A stretch of 64,000 nt of DNA, from positions 1 to 64,000 of the forward strand of contig LGRX02027129.1 in the NCBI GenBank assembly GCA_001247695.2. The letters are read 5' to 3'. This document shows positions 1 to 10,500 of this stretch, piece by piece; the first letter of the stretch is position 1; every line of letters begins with the position of its first letter. Source of the stretch: Cymbomonas tetramitiformis (lineage: Eukaryota; Chlorophyta; Pyramimonadophyceae; Pyramimonadales; Pyramimonadaceae). The position numbers and the translations under genes are program-made. Below the pieces are notes generated by a model that searched no databases, had not been told where the DNA came from, and saw nothing but the letters and a program-made list of their open reading frames with translations.

Positions 1-82
1 CTGTCATGCTGTCACCACTGTCATGCGTGTCACCAGCTGAACAAACCCGGCGCGGTACCATGAGAAGCCGGCGTTTGTTACA
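1..82 (-). repeat. 5' edge of the 3' LTR of the large element
   Basis: Identical to 15518-15599. On the element strand it starts TGTAACAAACGCC. The sequence next to it on the internal side (83 onward) differs from the sequence next to 15599, which defines the LTR edge at 82. No obvious polypurine tract precedes it. Confidence 0.85.
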
Positions 83-337
83 GCTGTCGCAAACGCGTGC
101 ATATGATGGCACAAACATTCTCGGAATCGAACGAACTTGACACTCGCGACTGGTCATAAGCATCATTAATATTCACTGGTGCCGGTGACTGTTCGAGCAA
201 TTCTCAACACAGCATAAGATCGTAGAGCTACAAAATTTTTAAAATTCTGATACCCTGATATCGAACGCTGAACTCTTACATGCAAGCCCAGATTCCAACA
301 TCCCCCATCTGTAGCTGCTGCGTGCAGTAGCACAGAC

Positions 338-916
338 TCAAATGTGGGCTTGTTCAGCATACTGGGTCGTATCACCATCTGCCATGAACTTGCCCAAACT
401 GAAAGTGAACATACCAATGCCTTCACCTTCTCCGCCCTGTAACATTCTGGCTCTGACCAGCGGATTCTTGAACACCAAGACCCACATACACCTGCGGCCA
501 ATAGGTCCATGTTCCAGATGCCCAATCACATGCAAGCGTCCTGTCTGACTCAATCGTCTGAAGTACGCAGCCCTGCTCTCAGTCATGTCTGTCAAGTAAT
601 AATATGGAACGTGGACACATGCCACCACACGACTGGCCATTACTGCCAACGGAAACGCGATATCCAGCGCTGCGAACCAAGGCGAAGTCACCACTGCGTC
701 ACAGAAACCATACTTCTCCTTCCATATACGATAGTTACCTGGCTGAAGTGCGTCATGCGCCTCAGACCAACCCAACTGAGAGTTCCAGTCATTGTTCATG
801 AATTTCAACTGCGGCCATTGCTCCACCATCACCTCACTGATGACCCCAGTGCCTGCCCATGGGTCCCACACGCCATCGACGGACTTCCAGTCCACCTCTG
901 TCGCCAAACGCCTCAC
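338..916 (-). CDS. Methyltransferase-like domain at the 3' end of the retrotransposon pol
   Basis: A 192-residue class I SAM-dependent methyltransferase-like domain. Residues 18-24 read DPWAGTG, a motif I SAM-binding loop, and residues 77-81 read TSPWF, which fits the (D/N/S)PP(Y/F/W) motif IV of amino-methylating DNA/RNA enzymes (N6-adenine or N4-cytosine), with W in place of the second P. The frame is the same as the integrase ORF and is separated from it only by the TAG codon at 917-919; the apparent start at 916 is GTG. It is therefore probably the C-terminal domain of the integrase polyprotein, reached by readthrough or interrupted by a point mutation. The substrate cannot be told from sequence, and RNA or protein remain possible. 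Confidence 0.55.
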   Translation of the reverse strand: MRRLATEVDWKSVDGVWDPWAGTGVISEVMVEQWPQLKFMNNDWNSQLGWSEAHDALQPGNYRIWKEKYGFCDAVVTSPWFAALDIAFPLAVMASRVVACVHVPYYYLTDMTESRAAYFRRLSQTGRLHVIGHLEHGPIGRRCMWVLVFKNPLVRARMLQGGEGEGIGMFTFSLGKFMADGDTTQYAEQAHI

Positions 917-3181
917 CTAAGAGGGCACTGTGATGACCAGTTCAAGCCCCCACTGCAGCGCGCTAGCTTCTCTCACCTGAGCCTTAGTCATGTGTCTCAG
1001 CTCTCCTCGTCTTTCAACTTCTTCTTCAGCCAACGCAGGCACAAGAGGTGCATCCCTCAGATGCCTTGCCATGGCCTTCTGTTCCCGATATTTCTTGCTC
1101 AGCACCGTGCGATGCCCCTCATTCCAATGCCCTGGCATGAAGATCTGCACAGCCTCAGAGAGCTTGTCCTGTCTTCCCCAATCAATCTGATCTGGCATGC
1201 CCAAGAACATGTCCTCCTCTTTCAACAGCATCTCCCTTGATGAGATGGCATGCCAAGGCTGAGACGTGTCTCCCTTCACCATCCGACGGGGACCCACGTC
1301 TGCTGGCAACAGGCGCATCTCCGCAGACAGCTTCTCATTCAATTGCTGCTCCTTCATGCCCAGTCTGTCCTCTAGGGCACCAGAGCTCTCATCTTTCTGG
1401 GTCTGCACCTCAGCGTTGGCGGCTTGCATCCCCGTGCCTGAGCACCTGGGACATAGCCACTCGCCTTCTGGTACTCCATCCAGTGCTGGGGTCAGACACC
1501 ACAAGTGGTACCCCCTGTTGCATGCGTCGCACAACAGCATCTCTGCTTCCCCATCAGTCTTCCTGCAAACTTCACATGCTAGGTGCTTACTGGGAACGGC
1601 TGCACTGCAGTCATACTGATCCTTCACCTGTAGGTGACATGGCGCGATGCTCTGCACGGTGCTCTTCTCTCTTAACTTGGTGGCGTCCTCAAGTACCACC
1701 ACACCATCTCGCTGTATCTTGACCAGCTTCAGAATGGCAGATTTGGTCGCGACTTCCATGCCGCTGCGAGGCTTCTGCCTGATGTAGACGAAATCGCCGA
1801 CCTTAAACTGGTGTGGACTAGGCTCATAGCCCCCACCTCTTCTCCCTTCATAATGTAATGTATCACGATGCTGTGCGACCTCCAGGCTGCAACCAGCGTG
1901 TACCATCAGTCGCCTCACCACCTGTGCTCTCTGGTGGAGGTCCTTGACTCTGGCATCCTTCTCATCTTCGACCTCAGCACCAAAATCTATGCTGGGCGCC
2001 CGTTTCAGATCAGGCGGCACTACTGCCTCTTGAGCAAACAACATGGTGAACGGCGCCACCCCCGTGGACTCCTGGCGTGCTGCATTATAGCTCAGCACTA
2101 GTGGCCAGAGCTGCTCATCCCACTCATAATCGAGACCCTTCTCCAAGGCAAGCTTCTTAAAGCAGAACTTCATAGTGCGTACCACTCTCTCGGTCAGCCC
2201 ATTGCCTTCTGGTGAGTCTGGCGAGGTGACTCGCCGGTCAATCAGGCAGTCTCTGCACAGCTGCTTGAACTCGCCTTCAAACTCCTTTCCTCCATCCACC
2301 AAGCATTCTGCCGGCGCACCAAACACAGCCAGTACATGACTGCGAAATGCCGCTGTGATGGTGCTCGCCTCCTTGTCAGGAATGGGCACGCAGATTATGA
2401 ACCTGGTATAGTGCTCGGTCATGATGAGCACTCGGTTGTTGCCAGACTTGGTCTCTCTCCTCGAAGGCCATGCCAAATCCAGCGACCAGCGATACATGAA
2501 CGACACAATCTCAAGGGGGGATAAACATGCCTCCTCTCTCGCATAATGAGTCTTCACACGCTGACAGGTCTCACACTGGGTGACCACAGCCTCCACGTCT
2601 TTCTTCAGATCGGCCCACCAATGGCGCTGCCACAAAAGATGCTGCGTACGTCTTATGCCCCAATGTCCAGTTCTGGAGTGGTATTCCTTTACCAACGCGA
2701 GACGGTCAGCAGGCTTAGGTATTCTCACCTCCTTGCCCGACATGGTGACCATGTAGATCTCATCCGTGGCCTCGTCCCATCGATGTCGTGCTGCTCGCCT
2801 CCTTACTCGACGAACTTCCTCTTCTGGCAACCTCACTCTACCATTGGACTTCAACCATCTAAGGCACCATGCATCATCGTGTACGTCTCGATGCTTGTCA
2901 CGGTCTGACTGCTGCTCAGCCACGCTGGCCATCAGGTCCTCGAATCTGGTGGTGCACGCCAACCTGGGGAGCCTCATCTCTGACTCTTTGGCAGGCGGAC
3001 TCCAGGCAGGCACATCCACGCGCGCTGCTGGGGTTGCGCCCTCCTTCACGAAGTGGTTCTCATGCCTCTGACGATACTGCGCCATGGTGTAGAGCTGCCA
3101 CTCTTCTTCTTCTTCTTCTTGGTTCCAGCCTTCTGTCGCTGGGCTCCAATTCCTTCTGCGCCTTTCTGCCCTTGCGAGCAC
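917..3181 (-). CDS. Integrase with C-terminal PHD finger
   Basis: A 754-residue retroviral-type integrase. It has the HHCC zinc-binding domain (H168, H173, C203, C206) and a DDE core (D235 in SLDLAW, D296 in LVDGGKEF, E331 in NGLTERVV). A basic linker with an SH3-like segment follows at about 470-520, then a C4HC3 PHD finger at about 533-585 (first Cys C536, LLCDACNRGYHLWC core). PHD fingers commonly read histone H3 tails, so it may direct integration to chromatin, as chromodomains do in chromoviruses. The N-terminus overlaps the methyltransferase ORF by 136 bp in another frame, and the overlap contains a GAA run coding for E in this frame and K in the other, so slippage or an indel there probably joins the two. 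It ends at TAG just before the second methyltransferase-like domain. Confidence 0.88.
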   Translation of the reverse strand: MLARAERRRRNWSPATEGWNQEEEEEEWQLYTMAQYRQRHENHFVKEGATPAARVDVPAWSPPAKESEMRLPRLACTTRFEDLMASVAEQQSDRDKHRDVHDDAWCLRWLKSNGRVRLPEEEVRRVRRRAARHRWDEATDEIYMVTMSGKEVRIPKPADRLALVKEYHSRTGHWGIRRTQHLLWQRHWWADLKKDVEAVVTQCETCQRVKTHYAREEACLSPLEIVSFMYRWSLDLAWPSRRETKSGNNRVLIMTEHYTRFIICVPIPDKEASTITAAFRSHVLAVFGAPAECLVDGGKEFEGEFKQLCRDCLIDRRVTSPDSPEGNGLTERVVRTMKFCFKKLALEKGLDYEWDEQLWPLVLSYNAARQESTGVAPFTMLFAQEAVVPPDLKRAPSIDFGAEVEDEKDARVKDLHQRAQVVRRLMVHAGCSLEVAQHRDTLHYEGRRGGGYEPSPHQFKVGDFVYIRQKPRSGMEVATKSAILKLVKIQRDGVVVLEDATKLREKSTVQSIAPCHLQVKDQYDCSAAVPSKHLACEVCRKTDGEAEMLLCDACNRGYHLWCLTPALDGVPEGEWLCPRCSGTGMQAANAEVQTQKDESSGALEDRLGMKEQQLNEKLSAEMRLLPADVGPRRMVKGDTSQPWHAISSREMLLKEEDMFLGMPDQIDWGRQDKLSEAVQIFMPGHWNEGHRTVLSKKYREQKAMARHLRDAPLVPALAEEEVERRGELRHMTKAQVREASALQWGLELVITVPS

Positions 3182-4839
3182 ATTATCCGCAGCTTCTCCT
3201 CCCAGTCGCGATGGGTCATAGTCTTCGCCACCTGCTGGGTGTACGCGTTCGAACTCTCAACCCATTCCGCCAGCAAAGCTTGCCTCTGCTGAAGGTCCGA
3301 CCTCTCGTGGTCTGCCCAGTTGTTGTCTACAGCGATGGGCTGTCCTGGGGAATTTTCCGCCTCTGGGGATTCCTTGCTGTGAGGGAGCCCCTTCCTGCTT
3401 GCTTCTGCGACCGCCATCAGCAGCTCCATTGCCCTGCGATCCATGGCCAGGCCCAGAATGCTTGCCAATTCTACGTCGTTCAGGCCATCGGCCATGCGTA
3501 GCTCACTTGCGCTGTAGCCCATGGCTCGCGCCTTCTCTTCGAGGTTCACTTCTCGAGATTCTTCCTCGGCGTCTTCATCGTCCTGGTTGCGCACCACGGT
3601 GCCCATCCTCGCTCTTCTGAACGCTCTTGACCCTTGCGTCGCCATGATGGTGGGTAGTGCCCTCAATGGTTCTCCCACCACGTTCACCACGTAGTGAGGC
3701 GCGCGGTCTGTCCTTATCACTGGCCTGGGATGCCAGCCCTTGCATATGATTGACGATACGATTCGTCCTTCTGGTCTCACCACCTTGCTCATGACGGAGC
3801 GAAACTGGTGGCTCTGGAACAAGTTGCTCCAATACGCTCGCAATCGATGTGCGTAAGCGCCTGCTTGTGCTGCATCAAAGGACACTGGTCGACCAATGAC
3901 GCTGGCAATGTACGGGAACACCTCGTCCCTGATCTTGGTTCCAGGTCTGTGTGACAACGGAGAAACATTTTCCAGGATATAGCCTGGAGGCCTCTGCCGC
4001 TGCAGCTGCTGGAGTGTGGACAGAAGCCTGACCACTTCATAAAATAATTTGCTGTGCCTGCCATCCAGGCCTGTGAGTGTTCCAGCAGGGGAGATATCCT
4101 GACATGGGAACCCACATACCATGACCCACTGGCGTCCTTGAAGAGCTCCTGCTCGTATGAAGTCGGCACTGGTGGTCTCGCGCAGATCCTGGGGTAGAGC
4201 CCCAAACTCTATTGCATGGGGCGAGATGAGGTCAGGGTATCGTCTTAGCAACGCCGTGCACCTGGCCCTGGCAACTGTCCGACTGCTCGGGGATATGTCC
4301 TGATACAGGTAGCGATCCACCTTCATCCCACTGCGGAGCAACATTTCTAGCCCAGCACATAGGCCTCCACATGGCTCGTAGCACACCACGCCTTCCTGCC
4401 GAGCTTGCGAGAAGAACCAACTGCCCAGCACCCTGGTGTCCACCTTCTCGGGCTTCAGGATGCGCTCACCTTCAAAGTACTCATTGCTGTACACAGCAGG
4501 GCTTCCCTCGCCGTGCGTACCTCGCGTCGGCCTGACCAGGCTCAACGCCTTCCAAGCTGCTCTGGCTAGCCTTCCAGAGTCGGTCACCAGCTCAGGTAAG
4601 TCAGTGTCGAACATGTCCCCATGATTGCATTCTAATTCCTCGTGGTAGTGCAAGTCGAACAAACGATGCACTGGTCCTGTGCCCAGCTGCTCCATGGCAG
4701 CCATCCTGCAGTAGTTGGCAACCTGCACCTCTGGCGTGGCCTCTTCCCCTGGGAAGGTATCCCCAGCCAACATAAAGCACAAGTGGTCACCGAAGTCCTT
4801 CGTGTGAACTTCCCCCACGCCTGCGTGTAACGCAGTCAC
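3046..4839 (-). CDS. C5-cytosine DNA methyltransferase within the retrotransposon
   Basis: A 597-residue protein with the ordered motifs of C5-cytosine methyltransferases: motif I at about 155-165 (EPCGGLCAGLEML), the motif IV PCQ loop with nucleophile C246 (GFPCQDISPAG), motif VI ENV at 290-292, and a motif VIII-like HRLR at 331-334. PCQ with ENV fits the DNMT1/DNMT2/bacterial type rather than DNMT3/DRM, whose loop is usually PCN; the clade needs a tree. The apparent start is GTG, but the frame stays open upstream toward the end of the RT-RNase H ORF, so it is probably a polyprotein domain reached by frameshift. The last ~45 residues run through the K-coding GAA run that overlaps integrase. 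The likely role is methylation of the element's own DNA or of target DNA. Such captures are known in charophyte and dinoflagellate retrotransposons. Confidence 0.88.
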   Translation of the reverse strand: MTALHAGVGEVHTKDFGDHLCFMLAGDTFPGEEATPEVQVANYCRMAAMEQLGTGPVHRLFDLHYHEELECNHGDMFDTDLPELVTDSGRLARAAWKALSLVRPTRGTHGEGSPAVYSNEYFEGERILKPEKVDTRVLGSWFFSQARQEGVVCYEPCGGLCAGLEMLLRSGMKVDRYLYQDISPSSRTVARARCTALLRRYPDLISPHAIEFGALPQDLRETTSADFIRAGALQGRQWVMVCGFPCQDISPAGTLTGLDGRHSKLFYEVVRLLSTLQQLQRQRPPGYILENVSPLSHRPGTKIRDEVFPYIASVIGRPVSFDAAQAGAYAHRLRAYWSNLFQSHQFRSVMSKVVRPEGRIVSSIICKGWHPRPVIRTDRAPHYVVNVVGEPLRALPTIMATQGSRAFRRARMGTVVRNQDDEDAEEESREVNLEEKARAMGYSASELRMADGLNDVELASILGLAMDRRAMELLMAVAEASRKGLPHSKESPEAENSPGQPIAVDNNWADHERSDLQQRQALLAEWVESSNAYTQQVAKTMTHRDWEEKLRIMCSQGQKGAEGIGAQRQKAGTKKKKKKSGSSTPWRSIVRGMRTTS

Positions 4840-4867
4840 CTTCTCCCTCTCATGCCTCGCTCCAGTC

Positions 4868-7531
4868 TCATCCGTCGTGGACGGCAGTCGGTGGGTAGCG
4901 AGACGGCACGTCAGCGTTGCTGTTCTTGGCGCCTGGACGATACTTCACAGTGAAGTCGAACTCCTGCAAACTGATTGCCCAGCGTAGGTGTTGCCCTTGG
5001 AGATCGGCCTTCTCCATCAGGGTGGTGAGCGGTGAGTGGTCGGTCACCAAAGTGAAGTGGACTCCATGCAAGTACTGCCTCAGTGTGCGCACTGCCCATA
5101 CCACTGCGAGCATCTCCCCTTTGAAGCTGGCGTACTGTCTCTCCGTTTTACTCAGGGATCGGCTGATTGCCATACAAATGTACTCCTTCCCATCATCGTC
5201 CTTCTGGCCCAGCACTGCGCCAATGCCATAGGTGCTCCAATCGGTGTACAATATGAGGGGTCTGTCATAATCGATAGGCCTCAGGCACCTCCCAGAACAG
5301 AGAGCATCCTTAAGTTCTTGAAGTGCTCGGTCTTGCTCCTTCCCCCAGGCTGCCTTGATGTCAGTGACCTCCTTTTTGAGCAGGTCATTGAGAGGGCGGG
5401 CCATCTCAGAGTAGTTTGGCCCCCCTGGCTCACCCACCAAGCCCTTATAGTAGTTCATCATGCCCAAGATCGAGCGGAGCCCAGTCTTGTCCTGAGGGCT
5501 TGGAAGCTCCTGGATGGCCTTGCATTTGGCTTCTTGCGCGCCAATGGAGTTGTGACCAATGCGATAGCCCAGAAAGTCCACCGTGGCTGCACCAAAGGTA
5601 CTCTTGCCTGCATGCAAACGGATGCCAGCGTCCCCCAAGGTGCGAAGTACGTCCTCAACGTCCTTCAAATGCTGCTCAGGCGTGGAATCCGTGTAGACCA
5701 CTACGTCATCGACGTACGCCACCGTGCAATGCTGCAAGTGCCGTAATTCGTAGTCCATGATTCTTACGAACGCAGAAGTAGCTCCAGCTGCACCAAAAGG
5801 CATCGAGGTGTATTGGTACAACTGATTCTTCCACCAAAACGCCGTCTTGCTCCTGTCCTCTTCCGTGGCCATGGGAATCTGGTGGAAAGCTTTGGTGGCA
5901 TCCAGCGTGGTCTTGAACTTAGCCTTCGCCACCTTCTGGTAGAGCTCCTCTGGTCGGTGCGGCAGCGTATTGTCTTTGAGGGAGTGCCGATTGACACCCC
6001 TGAGGTCCACGCAGAACCTCGTCTGGGTCCACAGGCCAGTCTCGTGATCTTTCTTGCCAGCTACGACCACGTTGCTCGCATGCCTGCAATGCTTGGCTGC
6101 TGGCTCTATAAAGCCATACTCCAAAAGTTCCTTGCAATGAATATCGATGATTTCCTGCTCGCCCGGACTGTACTTCCTGGGTCTCTGGTAGGCGGCCTTG
6201 GATTCGTCTACGAAAGGAATGGAGAACGTGTTGTGCTCCGCCTTGCCCTTGTAGCCTGTCAGATCGTGAGGACTGTTGGCAAAGGTGGTCTTGCACCTGC
6301 GAAGAACATTCCGCATTTCCTCCCAGTGCTCCTCCTTGAAGTCAGGATGTCCTCCAAACGTGGCATTGAGCTCAGTGTCGAGCCACGCTGCCTCGTCCTT
6401 GGTCACTATCGTGTCACCCAGAGGTTGAAGCTCGTCCAGCACGGTGTACGGCAAGACCTCATCCTGCTCCGCGACATTGGCCACCCAGCCCGGCTCCCAT
6501 TGCCTTGAGGATTGCTGAGCCTCCCAAGAAGTGCAGGGGGACGAACCCCAGGCGCTGCGTGTGGGTGACGTGACATCATACGTAGGCGCACACTCGGTCA
6601 TCTTGCCAGCGACCCACAAGATTCCGCACAAAAGCAGAAAAAATCGCAAAATTCGATTGAAATGCGCTGCGGCTACCGGCGAGTTCGAAGCGAAGAAGCA
6701 CGCCATGATTCTCCACCCCCCGTGCGCCAAGCGAGTACTCCCACCAGCAGCGGTGAAGACCACGACTGCAAGGACAAGCGCCATGTAGGCGGCTTGTGCG
6801 ACGCGGTGAAGGCGGAGATTGCGTCGGAGCTGTGTCCAGCGTGCCGCGAAGCGAGGCTTGTCCAATCTGGCGGGCAAAGCGGGCAGGCGCACGCGGCCCA
6901 ACAAGAAGACTTGGGACAAGCGCAGGGTCGGAACAGTCCATCCACGGCCATGTTGAACGTGACCTGCGTCCAGCGGGCAGCGCACGCGACAGGAGTCGTG
7001 GCACGCCACGTCCTCAGCGTAAATGTCGGCACAAACCCAAAGCCAGGCGAGGACCACGAAGAGGAGGGCGATTGCACACCGTGACCAGCACGCCAAGGAA
7101 ACGACCACCACCCGAAGGGGCATCACCATCCAATCCCCCGCACGCACACGGTGCACGCCAGCATAGATGCCTGCGGCGCGCACGATAAGGAGCCCAACGT
7201 ACCAAACGTAGGCGAGAGCCCATAAGACCCAGACGTCGTAAGATGCACGAAGGGGATAACGTTGAGCAGTCGACCACCATACGGGCAGCTGGCGCAAAAA
7301 TGAGGCCACGAAACGCCTCCACCAAACTTGAAAGGGGCACCACGACAAGTGCCAAGCTATTGCCTCCCACATTGCCCATACGGCGACCATGGGAACGGGA
7401 CCGCGTCCCAGCCACCACCAAACCACTGCACTGCCTGCAAACGAGATACACGCTCGCAGGACACCTGGCCTCAAGTGGACCGCCCGTGCAGGCGGCCCAC
7501 GGCCACAGCGTTGGTCGTTCACCAGGGCCAC
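4868..7531 (-). CDS. Multi-membrane segment fused to reverse transcriptase/RNase H
   Basis: An 887-residue ORF. Residues 1 to about 330 hold at least five strongly hydrophobic segments rich in W, V, L and A, with basic stretches between, that look like transmembrane helices. A linker follows, then reverse transcriptase (FCVDLRGVNRHS motif; catalytic YVDD at 606-609) and RNase H (YTDWSTYG at about 760; LVTDHSPL later). The ORF overlaps the preceding protease ORF by 13 bp. A membrane region between protease and RT is not a standard Ty3/gypsy arrangement; env-like genes normally lie after integrase. It may anchor the polyprotein to membrane, or be a GC-rich frame that happens to code hydrophobic residues. 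RT and RNase H are certain; the membrane domain is a reading of composition. Confidence 0.88.
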   Translation of the reverse strand: MALVNDQRCGRGPPARAVHLRPGVLRACISFAGSAVVWWWLGRGPVPMVAVWAMWEAIAWHLSWCPFQVWWRRFVASFLRQLPVWWSTAQRYPLRASYDVWVLWALAYVWYVGLLIVRAAGIYAGVHRVRAGDWMVMPLRVVVVSLACWSRCAIALLFVVLAWLWVCADIYAEDVACHDSCRVRCPLDAGHVQHGRGWTVPTLRLSQVFLLGRVRLPALPARLDKPRFAARWTQLRRNLRLHRVAQAAYMALVLAVVVFTAAGGSTRLAHGGWRIMACFFASNSPVAAAHFNRILRFFLLLCGILWVAGKMTECAPTYDVTSPTRSAWGSSPCTSWEAQQSSRQWEPGWVANVAEQDEVLPYTVLDELQPLGDTIVTKDEAAWLDTELNATFGGHPDFKEEHWEEMRNVLRRCKTTFANSPHDLTGYKGKAEHNTFSIPFVDESKAAYQRPRKYSPGEQEIIDIHCKELLEYGFIEPAAKHCRHASNVVVAGKKDHETGLWTQTRFCVDLRGVNRHSLKDNTLPHRPEELYQKVAKAKFKTTLDATKAFHQIPMATEEDRSKTAFWWKNQLYQYTSMPFGAAGATSAFVRIMDYELRHLQHCTVAYVDDVVVYTDSTPEQHLKDVEDVLRTLGDAGIRLHAGKSTFGAATVDFLGYRIGHNSIGAQEAKCKAIQELPSPQDKTGLRSILGMMNYYKGLVGEPGGPNYSEMARPLNDLLKKEVTDIKAAWGKEQDRALQELKDALCSGRCLRPIDYDRPLILYTDWSTYGIGAVLGQKDDDGKEYICMAISRSLSKTERQYASFKGEMLAVVWAVRTLRQYLHGVHFTLVTDHSPLTTLMEKADLQGQHLRWAISLQEFDFTVKYRPGAKNSNADVPSRYPPTAVHDG

Positions 7532-10500
7532 CCGCCCGCTGCGCCCGGGGAGCCCTGCTGAAAATGCGTCTGTCTCTGCGCCTCACGCTGTTCGTCCGTA
7601 TGGCGTTCGAACGCCTGCATCTCTGCGCTGCATATCGAAGCAGCTGGAGAAGGAGGACACCGCGATGTGAGATCGGCTGGCATCCTGGACGCTCTTGGTG
7701 CATGAACGACATGGGTAGCAGCCCCATGGCGATTGACAGAAGGGGCAGACGAGCGCGCAGCACCGCCCGCACCCGGCTGATGACGTGCAGGGGGGTCTCG
7801 AACCTCGTGCACATTCCTTCGCAAGGCCGTATCCATGTGTTCGGGTCTCTCGGCCACGTGAGCCTGACGGGCGGGCGGTGGCGGCGGCGGCGGCGGCGGC
7901 GGCGGAAGACGCAGCGCCTCCAAGGCCCCCAGGGCTGGCATCAACCACGGCGCGGCCGATTCCCTGGTTCCCCATTGCAAGCACGTGAACTTCCGGTCGT
8001 CCCGCTCGAAATACTCATTCGTGAACTCAGCGTGCCAAGGAAGACACCGCTCGTCCTCCAGGAAGATGTAGTACACGGTTGTGGCATTTGGGTGCGCCAT
8101 GCAGCGCAGCACGTGTGCCGCCCCAATCTCGACGTAGCGACACAGCGAGCACGCGACGTTCCTCCCATGACCCCCCGGCAACCTGTGCCCTGAGTCACGG
8201 TGCGACAAATCAGCCCAGGCTGAAATCATGGCCTCCAGGAGGCTGGAAGACGTAGTCTGTCCCCCAAGAGGGAGACGCCAGCCATTGTTCCCGCACGCGA
8301 TGGTCTTGTTATGCTTCTTCTCAACTTTGCTGGTGATGCCCGGATGTTTCCGCAGCCTGAGACCCCGCTCCTTGTTGCACACGCCAAGCTGGTACATGAC
8401 GCGCTGGCTTCTGCACCGATCATAGAACGTTATGCCAAACCGTATCATAAAGACAGTGAGGTTGCGGCGATCCTTCAAGGCTTTCACCTCCTCCACGGAC
8501 AGAAATTGGCACACTGAACTAACGGATGCGGTGGCCATTCGTGTAGCGTCCCAATCTGACTCTGCCGGAGATGGAGGCACCCTCCCAGGGGCCCGAGGCA
8601 GGCGACCTGCCCGCGGCGGACTCGGAGGCGTAGGAGGTGGGCCCCCCGAAGAAATTGATGGGGCATCACGCGGGACACGGATTGAGTCCGCCCACGAGCC
8701 AATATTGGTCCAGGCAGGCGATGCAGAGGGCGACCTCCCGCGAGGAGGGCTGCTGTCAGGATCTGACGAAACCAAGTCCTCGGTCCCATGGCTGCTGGAC
8801 GAAGGCGACGGAGTACGGCAGTACGCGATGTGCGCTAAGCGCGGTGGCGAATGGTCACTGGACCTGGCCCGAGACGGCCCCGCGACAGCTTGAGACGGTC
8901 GTGCAGTCTGCGACGAGCGAGGTGGCGAGTGGCTGCTGGACCTGGCTCGAGATGGCCCTGCGACAGCCCGGGATGGTCCTGCTCCTGCGGCAGGAGCAGG
9001 TGGCTGCGCAGGGGCTCGCTTCGTGAGCCTGAAGTTGACCATGTTGTTGGGCGGTGGCGGCCTACGCTCCGCATCTGCATCGAGTGCATCACGGCCCTGC
9101 TGCCTGGTGTTGGCTGCCTTGAGCATTTTCCTCATCTCCCCCAGGCGCACGTACTCCTGAGCAGCGGCATTCTGGGAGAACACCCTACCAGTTCCCCCAA
9201 GACCATCCCCCACCGGGTAGTACTTGGTGCTCGAACCCAGAGATATGAGCTCCAGAGGTGGCGCTACGTTGCCATATAGATCGTACTGTTGGAGGAAGCC
9301 AATCGAGAGGGACTCTATGTCCACCGGGCGAAGGTACCTGAGCAGCTGGTACGTCCAGACACCAGCGCTCTCGTACCAATGAGGGAGCTGAAGCTCGTTC
9401 AGCAACTCCTCACTGTTGTACACGCGTGCATGATCCAGCGTGCAGCGCATCAGCTCGAGGTGCTGCGTGGCTGCGCTCGGTTGTACACAGAGGACACGCT
9501 CCTTCAGATCCCACATGAGGGTGCCAGCGACCTCACCACTGGGGTACGTGAACAACTCCTGGAGCGTGTGCTGCAGTCGCTGGATTGAGTTGAGGCTGTC
9601 GAGCGCTCTGCCTTGCTCCCTGGGCTTGACGACGTCTTGCTTGTTGGCAGGGGATGGCACGTGTGTCATATAGCTCCCCTTGAGCACCCAACGGTCCTTA
9701 TCCTCATCGTGATCCAACTTCTGGTCCACATACAGCCAGTTAGGGGGCATCAGCTGGTCCACCATCACCCACTTCTGCTCGAGGCAGCGGACGAACTCCA
9801 CGCAGACATGCTCCTGGGAAGGTTTGGCTGGCATGTCCTCAGGAAGATCTTGAAGGATGCGGCAAAGACGCGCAACATGGTGCCGGTCCAGGTACAGTCT
9901 CTGATCCGCCCAGTTGTGGTCAAGACGAACGTCCAGAGGCGGACGAACCCCAGTCACCTGGCCATCGGTGACCCACTTCGCGCGTCCACCCACCCAGGGG
10001 TTTGGTGCTGCGTAAAGTTGTGCAAGCATGCGCTCCGACACTGCCAGCTCGGCGGGCGCCAGTAACGCCAGGTGGCTCCTTCGACCTCCTTCAAGTGAAC
10101 ATGTGTGAACGCGAGACCTCGCCTCGATCTCTGCGCGTGTGGCGACTCGGGGTCTAGGGGGCGCAGCAGATGGCCCTGACGAAGGCAGTGGTGACCCCAC
10201 CGATGACTCATAGCCGTCATGGATGTGCTCAGACCGAATCCCAGAGGCAGCAAACCTCTCCTTCCTCGTGCTCAGGGGTGGGCACCCTAGCCATTCGCAC
10301 TCCGTCTCCTGCCCAAAGATCTCCGATTGCAAACACACCACTGGGTCCATCCTCCTGGGCTGGTGAGGATGCTTGGGTGTTGTCATGTCGACCAGCGGAA
10401 GAACCACCTGAGCATCCATGCCCAAAATCGTCGGCGCATGCGACACGGCCACGCAACTTCCCAACTTGATGTCGATCATCAGGGAATTCTTCAACGGCCC

